Shown one piece after another: positions 44,236 to 55,456 of a stretch of 64,000 nucleotides of DNA. The DNA comes from Allobosea sp. (GTDB taxonomy: Bacteria > Pseudomonadota > Alphaproteobacteria > Rhizobiales > Beijerinckiaceae): NCBI GenBank assembly GCA_024231975.1, contig JAAEQB010000078.1, forward strand, positions 310,001-374,000. Direction: 5' to 3'. The notes below the pieces were generated by a model. That model searched no databases. It saw only the letters and a list, made by a program, of their open reading frames with translations, and was not told the DNA's origin. Position 1 is the first letter of the stretch; the number at the start of each line of letters is the position of its first letter. The position numbers and the translations under genes are program-made.

Positions 44236-44997
44236 GTGATCGTTTCATCGAGCAATCATCGCAATCACCGCAGCCCGTCCTGCCTTGCCTGTCCGTTGCG
44301 GCTGATGCCGGCTTTCAAGGACAAATCAGACGAGGAGATCCGCTTCATCCAGGCGATGAAGCTCGATCACCGGCAGCTGCCCGCCGGCAGCGACATCATC
44401 CATCCCGGCCAGGAAGATGCCGAGCTCTACACGCTCTTCTCGGGCTGGGCCTTCCGCTACAAATCGCTGCCGGACGGGCGCCGGCAGATCCTCAATTTCC
44501 TGCTGCCCGGCGACCTCGTCGGCCTGCAGGCTTCGCTGCTCAGCGCTGCCCAGCACGGCATCGAGGCGCTGACCGAGGTCGAGCTCTGCGTGTTCCCGCG
44601 CCGGCGCACCTATGAACTGTTCGGGCGGATGCCGGCGCTGGCCTACGAGCTCGCCTGGCTCGGCTCGCGCGAGGAGAGCCTGATCGACGAGAACCTGACC
44701 TCGGTCGGCCAGCGCAATGCGCAGGAGCGGATCGCGGCCCTGGTGATCTCGCTCTATCGCCGAGCCGAGGCGCTCGGCCTGGTGGCCGAGAACAGTTTCG
44801 CCTTCCCGCTGACGCAGCAGCAGCTCGCCGATGCGCTCGGCCTCTCGCTCGTCCACACCAGCAAGACTTGGGCCCGCCTGCGCAAGGCCGGAATGTTCTC
44901 GCTCGAACGCGGCCGCCTCACCATCCACAATCCGCGCCTGACCGAGCGCATGGCCCTGTTGTTCGAGAGTGAACTTCACCCGCGCCCACTGATCTGA
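44236..44997 (+). CDS. Crp/Fnr family transcriptional regulator
   Basis: 253 residues with an N-terminal cyclic-nucleotide-type beta-roll (AGSDIIHPGQEDAELYTLFSGWAFRY...LLPGDLVGLQASLL) and a C-terminal winged helix (FPLTQQQLADALGLSLVHTSKTWARLRKAGMF). Only two N-terminal Cys (CLACPLR) plus one later are present, so the four-Cys iron-sulfur set of true Fnr is missing. GTG 44236 is chosen because GGGGGAG lies six bases before it. It diverges from the YddA-type ABC gene and may regulate it. Effector unknown. Confidence 0.87.
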   Translation: MIVSSSNHRNHRSPSCLACPLRLMPAFKDKSDEEIRFIQAMKLDHRQLPAGSDIIHPGQEDAELYTLFSGWAFRYKSLPDGRRQILNFLLPGDLVGLQASLLSAAQHGIEALTEVELCVFPRRRTYELFGRMPALAYELAWLGSREESLIDENLTSVGQRNAQERIAALVISLYRRAEALGLVAENSFAFPLTQQQLADALGLSLVHTSKTWARLRKAGMFSLERGRLTIHNPRLTERMALLFESELHPRPLI

Positions 44998-45134
44998 TCG
45001 CGGCGGCTCGGGCGAGCGGCCAAGAAATCGCTGGATTCGGCCCGCTCTTGACCCCATATGACAGCGGCGTAACGTCACATCATCGTCATGTCGCCCCGGC
45101 GCTGGCCTTTTGCCTAGCCGCATTGAGGTTTTGG

Positions 45135-45935
45135 ATGGCCCATTCCGCTTCCGGTCAGCGCCTGCGCACCACCCGTTTTGGGCGCTCCTCCGTCGCAGCG
45201 CGGCTGGAGCACGAGGTGCGGCTGACGGCAGCGGACTTCGCAGACAGCGTCGCCGAGGCGAGGCTTCGTGTCGCGGCGGCGCGCTACAAGGTCGAGGACG
45301 AGGTCCGCAACACCGCCGGCAAGCTGAAATCGCATGTGCGCAAGGCCGCCGACGAGGCCAAGGCCCGCTTCGGCGACGATGCCCGCTTCCTGAAATCCTG
45401 GATCGATTCGCCGGGCCGTACCGGCGCAGTCGCGCCGTCGAGCCCGTTCCTGGCGAAGCGCATGGCGTCCTATGTCGACCCCCAGGCCGAAGGGCCGGTG
45501 GTCGAGATCGGCCCGGGCACCGGCCCGGTCACCGAGGCGCTGATCGAGCGCGGTATCGACGAAGCCAGACTGATCCTGGTCGAGTACAGCCCGGAATTCT
45601 GCGAATTGCTGCGCCGCCGCTTCCCCCGCGCCACCGTCATCGAGGGCGACGCCTATGCGCTCTCGATCACGCTCTCCGGACATTTGACCGAGAAGGCGAG
45701 CGCGGTCGTGTCCTCGCTGCCGCTGTTCAACAAGCCCCCGCCGGAACGCACCGCTTTGGTGCAGGACTCCTTCGCCAACGTTCTCCGGTCCGGCGCGCCT
45801 TTCATCCAGTTCACCTATGCGGTGATCTCGCCGGTGCCGCGCAAGGGCTCCCACCTCAAGGCCCAGGTCTCCGACTGGGTGCTGCGCAACATCCCGCCGG
45901 CGCGCGTCTGGGTCTATCGCCGCGCCAAGCCGTGA
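45135..45935 (+). CDS. PmtA-like SAM-dependent methyltransferase with helical N-terminal extension
   Basis: 266 residues. From about residue 93 it matches the rhizobial phospholipid N-methyltransferase (PmtA) pattern: FLKSWIDSPGRTGAVAPSSP, FLAKRMASYVDP, SAM motif I PVVEIGPGTGPVTEALIERG, then VEYSPEFCELLRRRFP and VIEGDAYAL. PmtA methylates phosphatidylethanolamine towards phosphatidylcholine. The first 85 residues are a charged helical region (ARLEHEVRLTAADFADSVAE...EVRNTAGKLKSHVRKAADEA) not found in ordinary PmtA; it could be a membrane-surface helix. GAGG lies six bases before ATG 45135. The exact substrate is not certain. Confidence 0.75.
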   Translation: MAHSASGQRLRTTRFGRSSVAARLEHEVRLTAADFADSVAEARLRVAAARYKVEDEVRNTAGKLKSHVRKAADEAKARFGDDARFLKSWIDSPGRTGAVAPSSPFLAKRMASYVDPQAEGPVVEIGPGTGPVTEALIERGIDEARLILVEYSPEFCELLRRRFPRATVIEGDAYALSITLSGHLTEKASAVVSSLPLFNKPPPERTALVQDSFANVLRSGAPFIQFTYAVISPVPRKGSHLKAQVSDWVLRNIPPARVWVYRRAKP

Positions 45936-46026
45936 CGGGCCGGGCTTGACGCCGACCCCGCATCCCTCCGACATCGCGAGCTGAGAACGCTGGGCTCAGT
46001 TGCCCATCTGTCCAGTCGGAGTGACC

Positions 46027-46587
46027 ATGCCAAGAATCCTCGTTTTCGCCGGTTCCTGGCGCCCGGGTTCGATGAACACCCGGCTCGCCACCCTGATCGC
46101 AGGGAATCTCCAGGCGGCGGGAGCCGAGGTGACGCAGATCTCGCTCGGCGACTATCCGCTGCCGCTGATCGATGCCCGCGCCTTCCATGACGAGCAGCCG
46201 CAGGAGGCGAAGGCGCTGGCGGCACTGGTCGAGGACCATGACGGGCTCTTCATCGCCAGCCCGGAATACAACTCCGGCTATCCGCCAGCGCTGAAGAATG
46301 CGCTCGACTGGATCAGCATCGTTCGCTCCGGCGGGCCCGGCCTGCGCGAGAAGACCGTCGCCATCGGCGGGGCCTCGGCCGGCAATCTCGGCACCTATCG
46401 CTGCCTGACGCAGCTGCGCACCGTGCTCGAGCTCGGCTTCGGCGCGCTGCTGGTGCCGGAGATGCTGGCGGTCAGCGGCGCCGACAAGGCCTATGGCGAG
46501 GATGGCGACTTCACCGACAAGCGCCTCAAGGGCCTGCGCGACAAGATGGTGGCGCGGCTGGTGAAGGTGGCGGCGCTCCACCCCTGA
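46027..46587 (+). CDS. NADPH-dependent FMN reductase family protein
   Basis: 186-residue flavodoxin-like oxidoreductase of the ChrR/YieF/SsuE superfamily. FMN-binding VFAGSWRPGSMNTRLA is near the N-terminus, followed by FIASPEYNSGYPPALKNALDWIS and IGGASAGNLGTYR. It reduces quinones, chromate or free flavin with NAD(P)H. In principle it could feed FMNH2 to the flavin monooxygenase at 12 kb, but distance gives no support. ATG 46027 has CGGAG upstream. Confidence 0.88.
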   Translation: MPRILVFAGSWRPGSMNTRLATLIAGNLQAAGAEVTQISLGDYPLPLIDARAFHDEQPQEAKALAALVEDHDGLFIASPEYNSGYPPALKNALDWISIVRSGGPGLREKTVAIGGASAGNLGTYRCLTQLRTVLELGFGALLVPEMLAVSGADKAYGEDGDFTDKRLKGLRDKMVARLVKVAALHP

Positions 46588-46590
46588 GCG

Positions 46591-47106
46591 CTATTCCAGC
46601 CCGCAAGGCCCGGCTGCCGGCGACAGGCGCCAGAGCCCGTCGTCCGGCTTTGCCGGAATCTTGGCTGCACCGTCCGCGATCTCCTCGGCATCATAGGGGT
46701 TGGGATTGGCGATGATGCCGCCATTGCGGACGTCCAGCGTCCCGTTCGGGCCGCGCTCGATTCGCCAGCTGCCCGCTCCCCATTCCGGTACGCAACGCAA
46801 ACCCTGCCCGGACGCCTTGCACATGCCGCCGAGCTGGTAGTCGAAGCTCTGATCGGGCTTCACGCGCTGGCGCAGGTTGATATAGAGCGCGACGTAGAAG
46901 CCGCCCTGCCCGACTTCGGCCCAGCTCTGCGGCAGATGGACCAAGCGGACCCGCGCAACCTTCTGCTGCGGGTGGCTGGCGAGATGGTCGGCATCGTAAA
47001 CCCGCTCCCAGCAGGCAGTCTTCGCCGGCGGCAGCTCGCGTTCCAGCGGCCGGGCTTGCGCAAAGGCGGCGAGGCAGCAGATCGCGGCAGCCAGTAGCAG
47101 GCGCAT
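46591..47106 (-). CDS. Hypothetical exported protein
   Basis: 171 residues, not recognised. Signal peptide RLLLAAAICCLAAFAQA, start at ATG 47106 with AAGGAG seven bases upstream. The mature protein has four Cys (TACWERVYD, GGMCKASGQGLRC, AGPCGLE) that could form two disulfides, and a segment RLVHLPQSWAEVGQGGFYVALYINLRQR that looks like beta strands. Convergent with the FMN reductase gene at three bases. Probably a small periplasmic protein. Confidence 0.7.
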   Translation of the reverse strand: MRLLLAAAICCLAAFAQARPLERELPPAKTACWERVYDADHLASHPQQKVARVRLVHLPQSWAEVGQGGFYVALYINLRQRVKPDQSFDYQLGGMCKASGQGLRCVPEWGAGSWRIERGPNGTLDVRNGGIIANPNPYDAEEIADGAAKIPAKPDDGLWRLSPAAGPCGLE

Positions 47107-47235
47107 CTTGGCTCTCCTTGCCGGGTTGCCGCAGCGTGAGGCACGCATCACGGCCGATCAAGCAGACTTGCGCGAACCGGGGATGGAATCGCGCAATGGC
47201 TGGCCATCGCCCACCGAATCCGGCACATCCGGCGG

Positions 47236-49074
47236 ATGTCGTCGCCACGCGAATCAGAAGCCCGCGCGATCCTGAAGTCGGTCTTCGGCTATGACGATTT
47301 CCGCCCCGGGCAATGGGAGGTGATCGAGGCCGCGCTCGCCGGCCGCGACGTCTTCGCGGTGATGCCGACGGGCTCGGGCAAGTCGATGTGCTACCAGCTG
47401 CCGGCGCTGGTTACGGGCGGGCTGACGCTGGTGGTCTCGCCGTTGATCGCGCTGATGCGCGACCAGGTCGGGCAACTGGTGCGCGCAGGCGTCTCCGCCG
47501 CCTCGCTCAACTCGATGAACAGCGAGGCAGAGGCGGCCCAGGCCTGGGACAAGCTCAACTCCGGCGAATTGCGCCTGCTCTTCGTCTCACCCGAGCGTCT
47601 GGCGGGCGAAGGCCTCGTCGCGCGATTGCGCCGGCTCGGCGTGACCCGGCTCGCCATCGACGAGGCGCATTGCGTCTCGCAATGGGGCCACGACTTCCGC
47701 CCCGAATACCGCCTGCTCTCGAAGGTGCGCGAGGCGCTCGGCGACGTGCCGGTGACGGCGCTGACCGCGACCGCCGACCGCCAGACCCAGGCCGACATCG
47801 CCCAGCAGCTCTTCCCGCAGCCACCGAAGCTGGTGATCCACTCCTTCGACCGGCCGAACCTGAAGCTGTCCTTCGCGCCGAAAGAGCAGCCGCGCCGGCA
47901 GATCGACGACTTCCTGAAGGTGCATCGTGGCGGCTCCGGCATCGTCTACTGCTCCTCGCGCGGCCGCACCGAAAGACTGGCGCAAGGCCTCAGCGAGAAG
48001 GGTTGGAAGGCCTATCCCTACCATGCCGGGCTGGAGCAGACGGAGCGCAACCGCAACCAGGACATCTTCCTGCAGGAGGACGGCGTCGTCGTCTGCGCCA
48101 CCATCGCCTTCGGCATGGGCATCAACAAGCCGGACGTCCGCTTCGTCGTCCATGCCGACATGCCCGGCTCGATCGAGGGCTATTACCAGGAGATCGGCCG
48201 CGCCGGCCGCGACGGGCTGCCGGCGGATACGCTGACCCTCTACGGCGTCGACGACATGGCGCTGCGCCGCCGCCAGATCGACGAAAAGCCAATCGACGAC
48301 GAACGCCGCCGCATCGAGCACAAGCGCCTCAACGCCATGATCGATCTGTGCGAATCGGCGCTGTGCCGGCGCTCGGCGCTGCTGTCCTATTTCGGCGAGC
48401 AGATACCGCCCTGCCGGCATGGCGAGGCGCCATTTCGCTGCGATCTCTGCGGCCCGGCTGCACCGGAACTCAGCGATGCCACACTCGACGCCCGCAAATT
48501 GCTCTCGGCGGTGATCCGCTCCGGCCAGCGCTATGGCGCCGGCCATCTCGCCGACATCCTGACCGGCACGGCGACCGAGGCGATCCGGCGCCAGAACCAT
48601 GATGGCTTGAAGACCTTCGGCGTCGGCAACGACAAGCCCAAGGGCGCCTGGATGGCGATGGCGCGCAAGCTCTTCGCCGCCGGCGCGCTCGCCGAGGCCA
48701 GCGTCGAGCATGGCGGCTTCTGCCTGACTGAGAAGGGCGAGGACATCCTGTTCGGCCGCGAGCCGATCGCGCTGCGTGTCGATCCGCTGGCCGAGCGGCG
48801 CTCACGCCGCGGCCAGCGCGAGGCGGCACGCGCCGACGGGCTCGACGGCGACACCGCCGCGCTATTCGAGCATCTGCGCCAGTTGCGCCTGAGCATCGCC
48901 CGCGAGGAAGGCGTCGCCGCCTACATCATCTTCACCGACCGGACTCTGATCGCGATGGCGCGGGAGCGGCCGCTCGGCCTCGACCAGATGCGCGGCATCG
49001 AAGGTGTCGGCGAGCGCAAGCTCGCGCAATATGGCGAGGTTTTCCTGGATGCGATCGCGACATTTTCAGGCTAG
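47236..49074 (+). CDS. recQ: ATP-dependent DNA helicase RecQ
   Basis: 612-residue superfamily 2 helicase. Motif 0 GYDDFRPGQWEVI, Walker A MPTGSGKSMCYQLP (near residue 45), DEAH at about 142 in IDEAHCVSQWGHDFRPEY, then QEIGRAGRDG in motif VI. A Zn-binding RQC region (Cys pattern from CRRSALLSYFG to FRCDLC) and one C-terminal HRDC domain (LFEHLRQLRLSIAREEG, GIEGVGERKLAQYG) follow. Complete. It functions in recombination and fork repair. About 125 bases upstream of gyrB on the same strand. Confidence 0.95.
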   Translation: MSSPRESEARAILKSVFGYDDFRPGQWEVIEAALAGRDVFAVMPTGSGKSMCYQLPALVTGGLTLVVSPLIALMRDQVGQLVRAGVSAASLNSMNSEAEAAQAWDKLNSGELRLLFVSPERLAGEGLVARLRRLGVTRLAIDEAHCVSQWGHDFRPEYRLLSKVREALGDVPVTALTATADRQTQADIAQQLFPQPPKLVIHSFDRPNLKLSFAPKEQPRRQIDDFLKVHRGGSGIVYCSSRGRTERLAQGLSEKGWKAYPYHAGLEQTERNRNQDIFLQEDGVVVCATIAFGMGINKPDVRFVVHADMPGSIEGYYQEIGRAGRDGLPADTLTLYGVDDMALRRRQIDEKPIDDERRRIEHKRLNAMIDLCESALCRRSALLSYFGEQIPPCRHGEAPFRCDLCGPAAPELSDATLDARKLLSAVIRSGQRYGAGHLADILTGTATEAIRRQNHDGLKTFGVGNDKPKGAWMAMARKLFAAGALAEASVEHGGFCLTEKGEDILFGREPIALRVDPLAERRSRRGQREAARADGLDGDTAALFEHLRQLRLSIAREEGVAAYIIFTDRTLIAMARERPLGLDQMRGIEGVGERKLAQYGEVFLDAIATFSG

Positions 49075-49087
49075 AAGACAGGCCCTC

Positions 49088-49113
49088 CACGTGTACGCGT
49101 GCGCACGCACGTG
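49088..49113. other. 26-bp alternating pyrimidine-purine tract (potential Z-DNA) upstream of gyrB
   Basis: Every base from 49088 to 49113 alternates pyrimidine and purine, with CG, CA, TG and one TA step. CACGTG occurs at both ends and the palindrome GCGTGCGCACGC at 49097-49108. An A5 run follows. Confidence 0.7.
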
Positions 49114-49132
49114 AAAAAGCCATCCTGAGCGC

Positions 49133-49151
49133 TTATATTCGGTAGCCGAAT
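49133..49151 (+). promoter_or_regulatory. Possible gyrB promoter -10 and adjoining inverted repeat
   Basis: TTATATT at 49133-49139 resembles a -10 box. It runs into ATTCGG-TAG-CCGAAT (49137-49151), a perfect 6-bp inverted repeat that could be an operator or early 5' UTR hairpin, about 50 bases before the gyrB start. Confidence 0.4.
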
Positions 49152-49199
49152 CAAGCTCATCCGCGGGCGTCACGCTCGCCCGCCGAAGGACCCTCGTTC

Positions 49200-51632
<2,433 letters not shown>

Positions 51633-51678
51633 GCGGAATCGGCCGACTGCATCGAGGCGCCACTCCGGATAAGTGGCT

Positions 51679-51948
51679 TCAGAAACCCGACGGCAGGGTG
51701 CCGCCGCCATAAAGCTCGCCCTGCCGAGGCGAGCTGCCGATGCCGGAGCGGACATAGGCCGGCCCGCCATCGCGCGCCGGCGGCAGGCCGAGCTGGAGAT
51801 CGCCGCTATCCGGTGGCGGCGCGTTCCGCACCACGCGCGTGCGCATCACCGGAGCGGGCTCGGAGACGGCAACGGGCTCCTCGCGCGAGACGCAGCCACC
51901 GAGCAGGGTGACGAAGACGGCGGCCGCGCCGACATGATAGCGGTTCAT
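51679..51948 (-). CDS. Small putative lipoprotein, 89 residues
   Basis: Not recognised beyond its lipoprotein signal: YHVGAAAVFVTLLGGC, with lipobox LGGC (Cys17), then a Pro-rich, probably disordered tail (PPPDSGDLQLGLPPARDGGP). The start at 51948 has only a weak GGAA site. Convergent with gyrB. Likely outer-membrane-anchored; function unknown. Confidence 0.65.
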   Translation of the reverse strand: MNRYHVGAAAVFVTLLGGCVSREEPVAVSEPAPVMRTRVVRNAPPPDSGDLQLGLPPARDGGPAYVRSGIGSSPRQGELYGGGTLPSGF

Positions 51949-52045
51949 GGTTTTTCCAATGCGGGAGGCGCGGGCGACCGCAGCCGGACAGGTGCGGCGC
52001 AACCTGCATGACCCGCGCGATCCGCGCAAGCTCCTGAAGCGAGCC

Positions 52046-52789
52046 TCAGCGGTGCGTCAGCCGCCGGTCGAAGCGCATCATCAGCGCATTGCAGGTGACC
52101 GCGAAGACGGTCAGCAGCAGGGCGATCGCCATGATCGTGTCGATCTGGCCGAGATTGATCGCCCCGGTCAGCAGGAAGCCGAGGCCGCGCTGCGAAGCGA
52201 ACATCTCGCCGATCAGCACGCCGAGCAGCGTCAGCGAGAAGCCGAGGCGGACGCCCGAGATGATCTCGGGCAGGATCGCCGGCATGATCACGGTGAAGGC
52301 GTTCTGCGAGGGCGAGAGCCGCATCACCTGCGAGGTCCGGCGATAGACCGGCTTCATCTGGCGGATCGCGTTCATCGAGAACAGCGTGATCGGGATCAGC
52401 CCGTGCATCACGCCGAAGGCGATCTTGGCGGAAATGCCGAGGCCGAAGCAGAGCAGCACCAGCGGATAGAGCACGACCTTGGGGATCGAATAGAGCGTCG
52501 TCAGGATCGGCTCGGCGACATTGCCGGCGAGCTTGCGGACGCCAAGCACGATGCCGAGCGCAATGCCGCCGAAGAGCGAGATCGCGAAGGCGGCGACGAA
52601 AGCCCGCATCGTCTCGGAAATGTTGAGCCAGAACTCACCGGTCGCGAGCAGGGCGGCGAGCTTCGTCACCGTCTGCAGGGGCGACGCCAGCGAGGAGGCG
52701 CCGACCAGCAGATGCAGGCCCTGCCAGAGAACGAGCAAGGCAAGCAGGACGAGGAGCGTGCCGGCAGAGCGTGGCATGAGAGCTGTCAT
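52046..52789 (-). CDS. ABC transporter permease (taurine/sulfonate type), second permease
   Basis: 247 residues, about six helices; EAA-loop region YRRTSQVMRLSPSQNAFTVIMPAILPEIISGVRLGF. SsuC/TauC-like. Four bases after the preceding permease gene and last of a four-gene operon. The two permeases differ in sequence, so the transporter is probably a heterodimer in the membrane, which is less common than the homodimer in this family. Confidence 0.87.
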   Translation of the reverse strand: MTALMPRSAGTLLVLLALLVLWQGLHLLVGASSLASPLQTVTKLAALLATGEFWLNISETMRAFVAAFAISLFGGIALGIVLGVRKLAGNVAEPILTTLYSIPKVVLYPLVLLCFGLGISAKIAFGVMHGLIPITLFSMNAIRQMKPVYRRTSQVMRLSPSQNAFTVIMPAILPEIISGVRLGFSLTLLGVLIGEMFASQRGLGFLLTGAINLGQIDTIMAIALLLTVFAVTCNALMMRFDRRLTHR

Positions 52790-52793
52790 GGCG

Positions 52794-53540
52794 TCACCGC
52801 TGCCTGCGCGCCTGGAGGCGCCGGTCGATCACATTGAGGAAGGTGTTGACGACGGTGACGACGATCAGCACGAGCAGCATCAGCGCATACATGTGCCCGT
52901 TGTCGAACAGGTTGTAGGCATAGGCGATGGCATAGCCGACGCCGGCGCCCGACAGGATGAACTCCGAGGCGATCACGCCGATGAAGGAATAGGCGACCGA
53001 AAGCTTGACCCCGGTGAAGAGATAGGGCGTCGCCGCCGGCAACTCGATCAGCAGCGCGGTCTTGACCCGCGACATCCGGTAGATCTGGCCGGTCTTGCGC
53101 AGCACGCGCGGGATGCGGTCGAGCCCGTTCAGCGTCGCGGTCACCATCGAGACGACGGCGAGCAGCACGGCGATCGCTATGATCGAGGCCGAGCCGACAC
53201 CGAACAGCGTGATGAAGATCGGATAGAAGACGAAGGTCGGGACGGCGTAGTAGCTCGCCAGCAGCGGCTCGATCGCGTTGCGCAGGCCCGGCAGCGAATA
53301 GATGACCACGCCAGCGGCGAAGCCGAGCAGCACCGAGAGCACGGTCGAGATCGCGATATTGGTGAATGTGATCGTGATATCGGCCGAGAACTGGCCGGAA
53401 GCGAGGATCTTGCCGAGCTCGACGACCATGTCGGAGGGGGCGATCATCACCATGCGCGGGATGATGCCGACGCGGCAGAGCAATTCCACCAGCAGGATCA
53501 TCGCGACGACGACGATGACCCGCAGCAGTTTCTCGGACAT
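52794..53540 (-). CDS. ABC transporter permease (taurine/sulfonate type), first permease
   Basis: 248 residues, about six helices; EAA-loop LRKTGQIYRMSRVKTALLIELPAATPYLFTGVKLSVAYSF. The frame begins SEKLLRVIVVVAMILLVELL. Three bases after the ATPase gene. Pairs with the permease encoded immediately downstream. Confidence 0.87.
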   Translation of the reverse strand: MSEKLLRVIVVVAMILLVELLCRVGIIPRMVMIAPSDMVVELGKILASGQFSADITITFTNIAISTVLSVLLGFAAGVVIYSLPGLRNAIEPLLASYYAVPTFVFYPIFITLFGVGSASIIAIAVLLAVVSMVTATLNGLDRIPRVLRKTGQIYRMSRVKTALLIELPAATPYLFTGVKLSVAYSFIGVIASEFILSGAGVGYAIAYAYNLFDNGHMYALMLLVLIVVTVVNTFLNVIDRRLQARRQR

Positions 53541-53543
53541 AGC

Positions 53544-54386
53544 TCAGCCCTTCCCGGCCGACATGATCTTCAGTGCCTCGATTCTGAGCTTCTCCCAGAG
53601 GCGGGCGGTGATGTCGCCAAAATGCGGGGTCGAGACGACGCGGCTGTCGCGATCCTTCTCCCAGCCGGTCTCGACGAAATCGATGAAGGTGCCGGGCCGG
53701 GTCGACATCACGCCGACGCGGTCGGAGAGCATCGCGGCTTCGTCGAGCGCGTGGGTGATCAGCAGGATGGTCGCCGAGGTCTCGCGCCAGAGCCGCAGCA
53801 GTTCGTCGCCCATCAGCAGGCGGGTCTGCTGGTCGAGCGCGCCGAAGGGTTCATCGAGCAGGATCAGCCTGGGCTGCATCACCAGGGTCCGGGCGATGCA
53901 GACGCGCTGGCGCATGCCGCCGGAGAGCTGGGCCGGATAGGATGCCGCGAAATCCTTCAGCCCCATGAAACCGACGGCATAGTCGACGCGCCTGTTGATC
54001 TCGGCCGGGTCGACCCCGGCGCGGCGCAGGCCGAAGGCGACGTTGTCGCGGACATTAAGCCAGGGGAAGGAGGCGTCCTCCTGAAAGACGACGCCGACGC
54101 CGTCGGGCACCCCCTGGATCGGCTTGCCCTCGAACTCCGCGGTGCCCGATTGCGGGGCGCTGAGGCCGGCGAGGATGTCGAGCAAGGTCGACTTGCCGCA
54201 GCCGGAGGGGCCGACCACCGAGAAGAACTCACCCTTGGCCAGATCGAGATCGACCGGGCCGAGCGCATGCAGAGTCGATTTCGGGAGATCGAAGACCCGG
54301 GTGACGCCGCGCAGCCTGGCGTGCGCTTGGATGGCTGCAGCCTGGGGCGCGAGCGGCACGATCTTGGCCCCCGACGCCGCGCTCAT
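53544..54386 (-). CDS. ABC transporter ATP-binding protein (taurine/sulfonate type)
   Basis: 280 residues. Walker A GPSGCGKSTLLDILAGL, Q-loop VFQEDASFPWLNV, signature LSGGMRQRVCIARTL, Walker B LILLDEPFGALDQQTR, switch His in LLITHALDEA. ATG 54386 overlaps the binding-protein stop (ATGA). The long frame beyond it is antisense noise across the binding-protein gene. It has an N-terminal extension of about 25 residues before the first strand. Confidence 0.9.
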   Translation of the reverse strand: MSAASGAKIVPLAPQAAAIQAHARLRGVTRVFDLPKSTLHALGPVDLDLAKGEFFSVVGPSGCGKSTLLDILAGLSAPQSGTAEFEGKPIQGVPDGVGVVFQEDASFPWLNVRDNVAFGLRRAGVDPAEINRRVDYAVGFMGLKDFAASYPAQLSGGMRQRVCIARTLVMQPRLILLDEPFGALDQQTRLLMGDELLRLWRETSATILLITHALDEAAMLSDRVGVMSTRPGTFIDFVETGWEKDRDSRVVSTPHFGDITARLWEKLRIEALKIMSAGKG

Positions 54387-55372
54387 TGCTTCGCCTGGAG
54401 GTCGGCGGGCAGATAGGTCTTGTCGAGCACGGTCGACCAGTCGACATCGCTCTTGACCTCGCCGATCAGCTTCAGGCCCTCGACCATGCGGTTGAGCTCC
54501 TCGACGTTGAACTCGCCCTCGCTCCACATCTTCGGCGGGATCATGTTGTCGACCGCTTCCTTGGCGATCGGCGCGTCGAGCTTGTAGAGCTTCTCGATGA
54601 TCTTGGCGGTCTCGGCCGGATCCTTGTAGATCGCCTGTACGCCGGCACGGCGGCCGGCGATGATCGCCTTGAGCTTCTCGGGATTTTCCTGCGCGAACTT
54701 GCGCGTGGTGATGCCGACCGACGTCGTCATCGGCTTCAGGACGTCGCCGGCCTTGTAGAGCGTGCGGTACTTGTCCTTGCGGATGATCGAGAGCGGCTCG
54801 ATCAGCACCGATCCGACGACGGCGTTCTGCTCGAGCATGGTCAGCGCAGGGACATAGCCGCCGGCGGCGACGCGCTGGACCTTGCTCTGGTCGACGCCTT
54901 TCTCGCGCAGCACCATCAGCAGGAGCATCTCGGAGACCGATTTCGGCGAGGTGATCGCGACCTTCTTGCCGGCGAGGTCCTCGACGCCCTTGAGCTCGGA
55001 ATTCGGCATCACCACCATCGAGGCCTCGGCGACGCTGCGCGTGCCGGTGTTGACGATGATCAGGTCGAGCCCCTGTGCCTTGGCGGCGAGCGCCGCGGAG
55101 ACGGCGACCTCGCCATAGGGCGTCGCGCTGGCCAGGATGTTGCGCACCGTGGTGCCGCCGCCGCCGGAGCCGATGATGCCGGTGATGTCGATACCGGCCT
55201 GCTTGAACAGGCCCTTCTCCATCGCCACCGCATAGGGCGCGCCATAGAGGCTCGCGCCCCATTGGGTGACGGAGATCTCCTCGGCGCGTGCCGGCGCCTG
55301 CACGGTGAGGACAGCTGCAGCGGCAATGGCCGCGAGACGGTTGAACGAAGTCAGGCCAAGCCAGGCGGTCAT
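54383..55372 (-). CDS. ABC transporter substrate-binding protein (NMT1/SsuA-like)
   Basis: 329-residue periplasmic receptor. The signal peptide (AAIAAAAVLTVQAPARA) begins close to ATG 55372, which has GGGAG six bases upstream. The mature part shows SVTQWGASLYGAPYAVAMEKGLFKQAGID and IGSGGGGTTVRNILASATPYGEVAVS, a ligand-loop pattern of the sulfonate/nitrate/taurine (NMT1) group. First gene of the operon. Upstream lie an operator-like palindrome shared with the tetR-cyclase region and a GntR-like site. Ligand unknown. Confidence 0.87.
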   Translation of the reverse strand: MTAWLGLTSFNRLAAIAAAAVLTVQAPARAEEISVTQWGASLYGAPYAVAMEKGLFKQAGIDITGIIGSGGGGTTVRNILASATPYGEVAVSAALAAKAQGLDLIIVNTGTRSVAEASMVVMPNSELKGVEDLAGKKVAITSPKSVSEMLLLMVLREKGVDQSKVQRVAAGGYVPALTMLEQNAVVGSVLIEPLSIIRKDKYRTLYKAGDVLKPMTTSVGITTRKFAQENPEKLKAIIAGRRAGVQAIYKDPAETAKIIEKLYKLDAPIAKEAVDNMIPPKMWSEGEFNVEELNRMVEGLKLIGEVKSDVDWSTVLDKTYLPADLQAKQ

Positions 55373-55420
55373 GTCACTCTCCCAATGTGGCACGCCGCCG
55401 ATCGTTATCGTTGCAGCGGA

Positions 55421-55456
55421 TCGGACGTTCGCGTCCAAATTTCATTTGTATGCAAA
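55421..55456. promoter_or_regulatory. Compound operator region of the ABC operon
   Basis: GGACG-TTCG-CGTCC (55423-55436) resembles the tetR-cyclase palindrome at 20285. Directly beside it, ATTTGTATGCAAA (55444-55456) matches a second copy at 55742. Both lie 50-85 bases before the binding-protein start. Confidence 0.5.

Noticed and set aside
44236..44997. The Crp-family gene as a true oxygen-sensing Fnr
   Set aside because: The four-Cys cluster required for the iron-sulfur cluster is not present.
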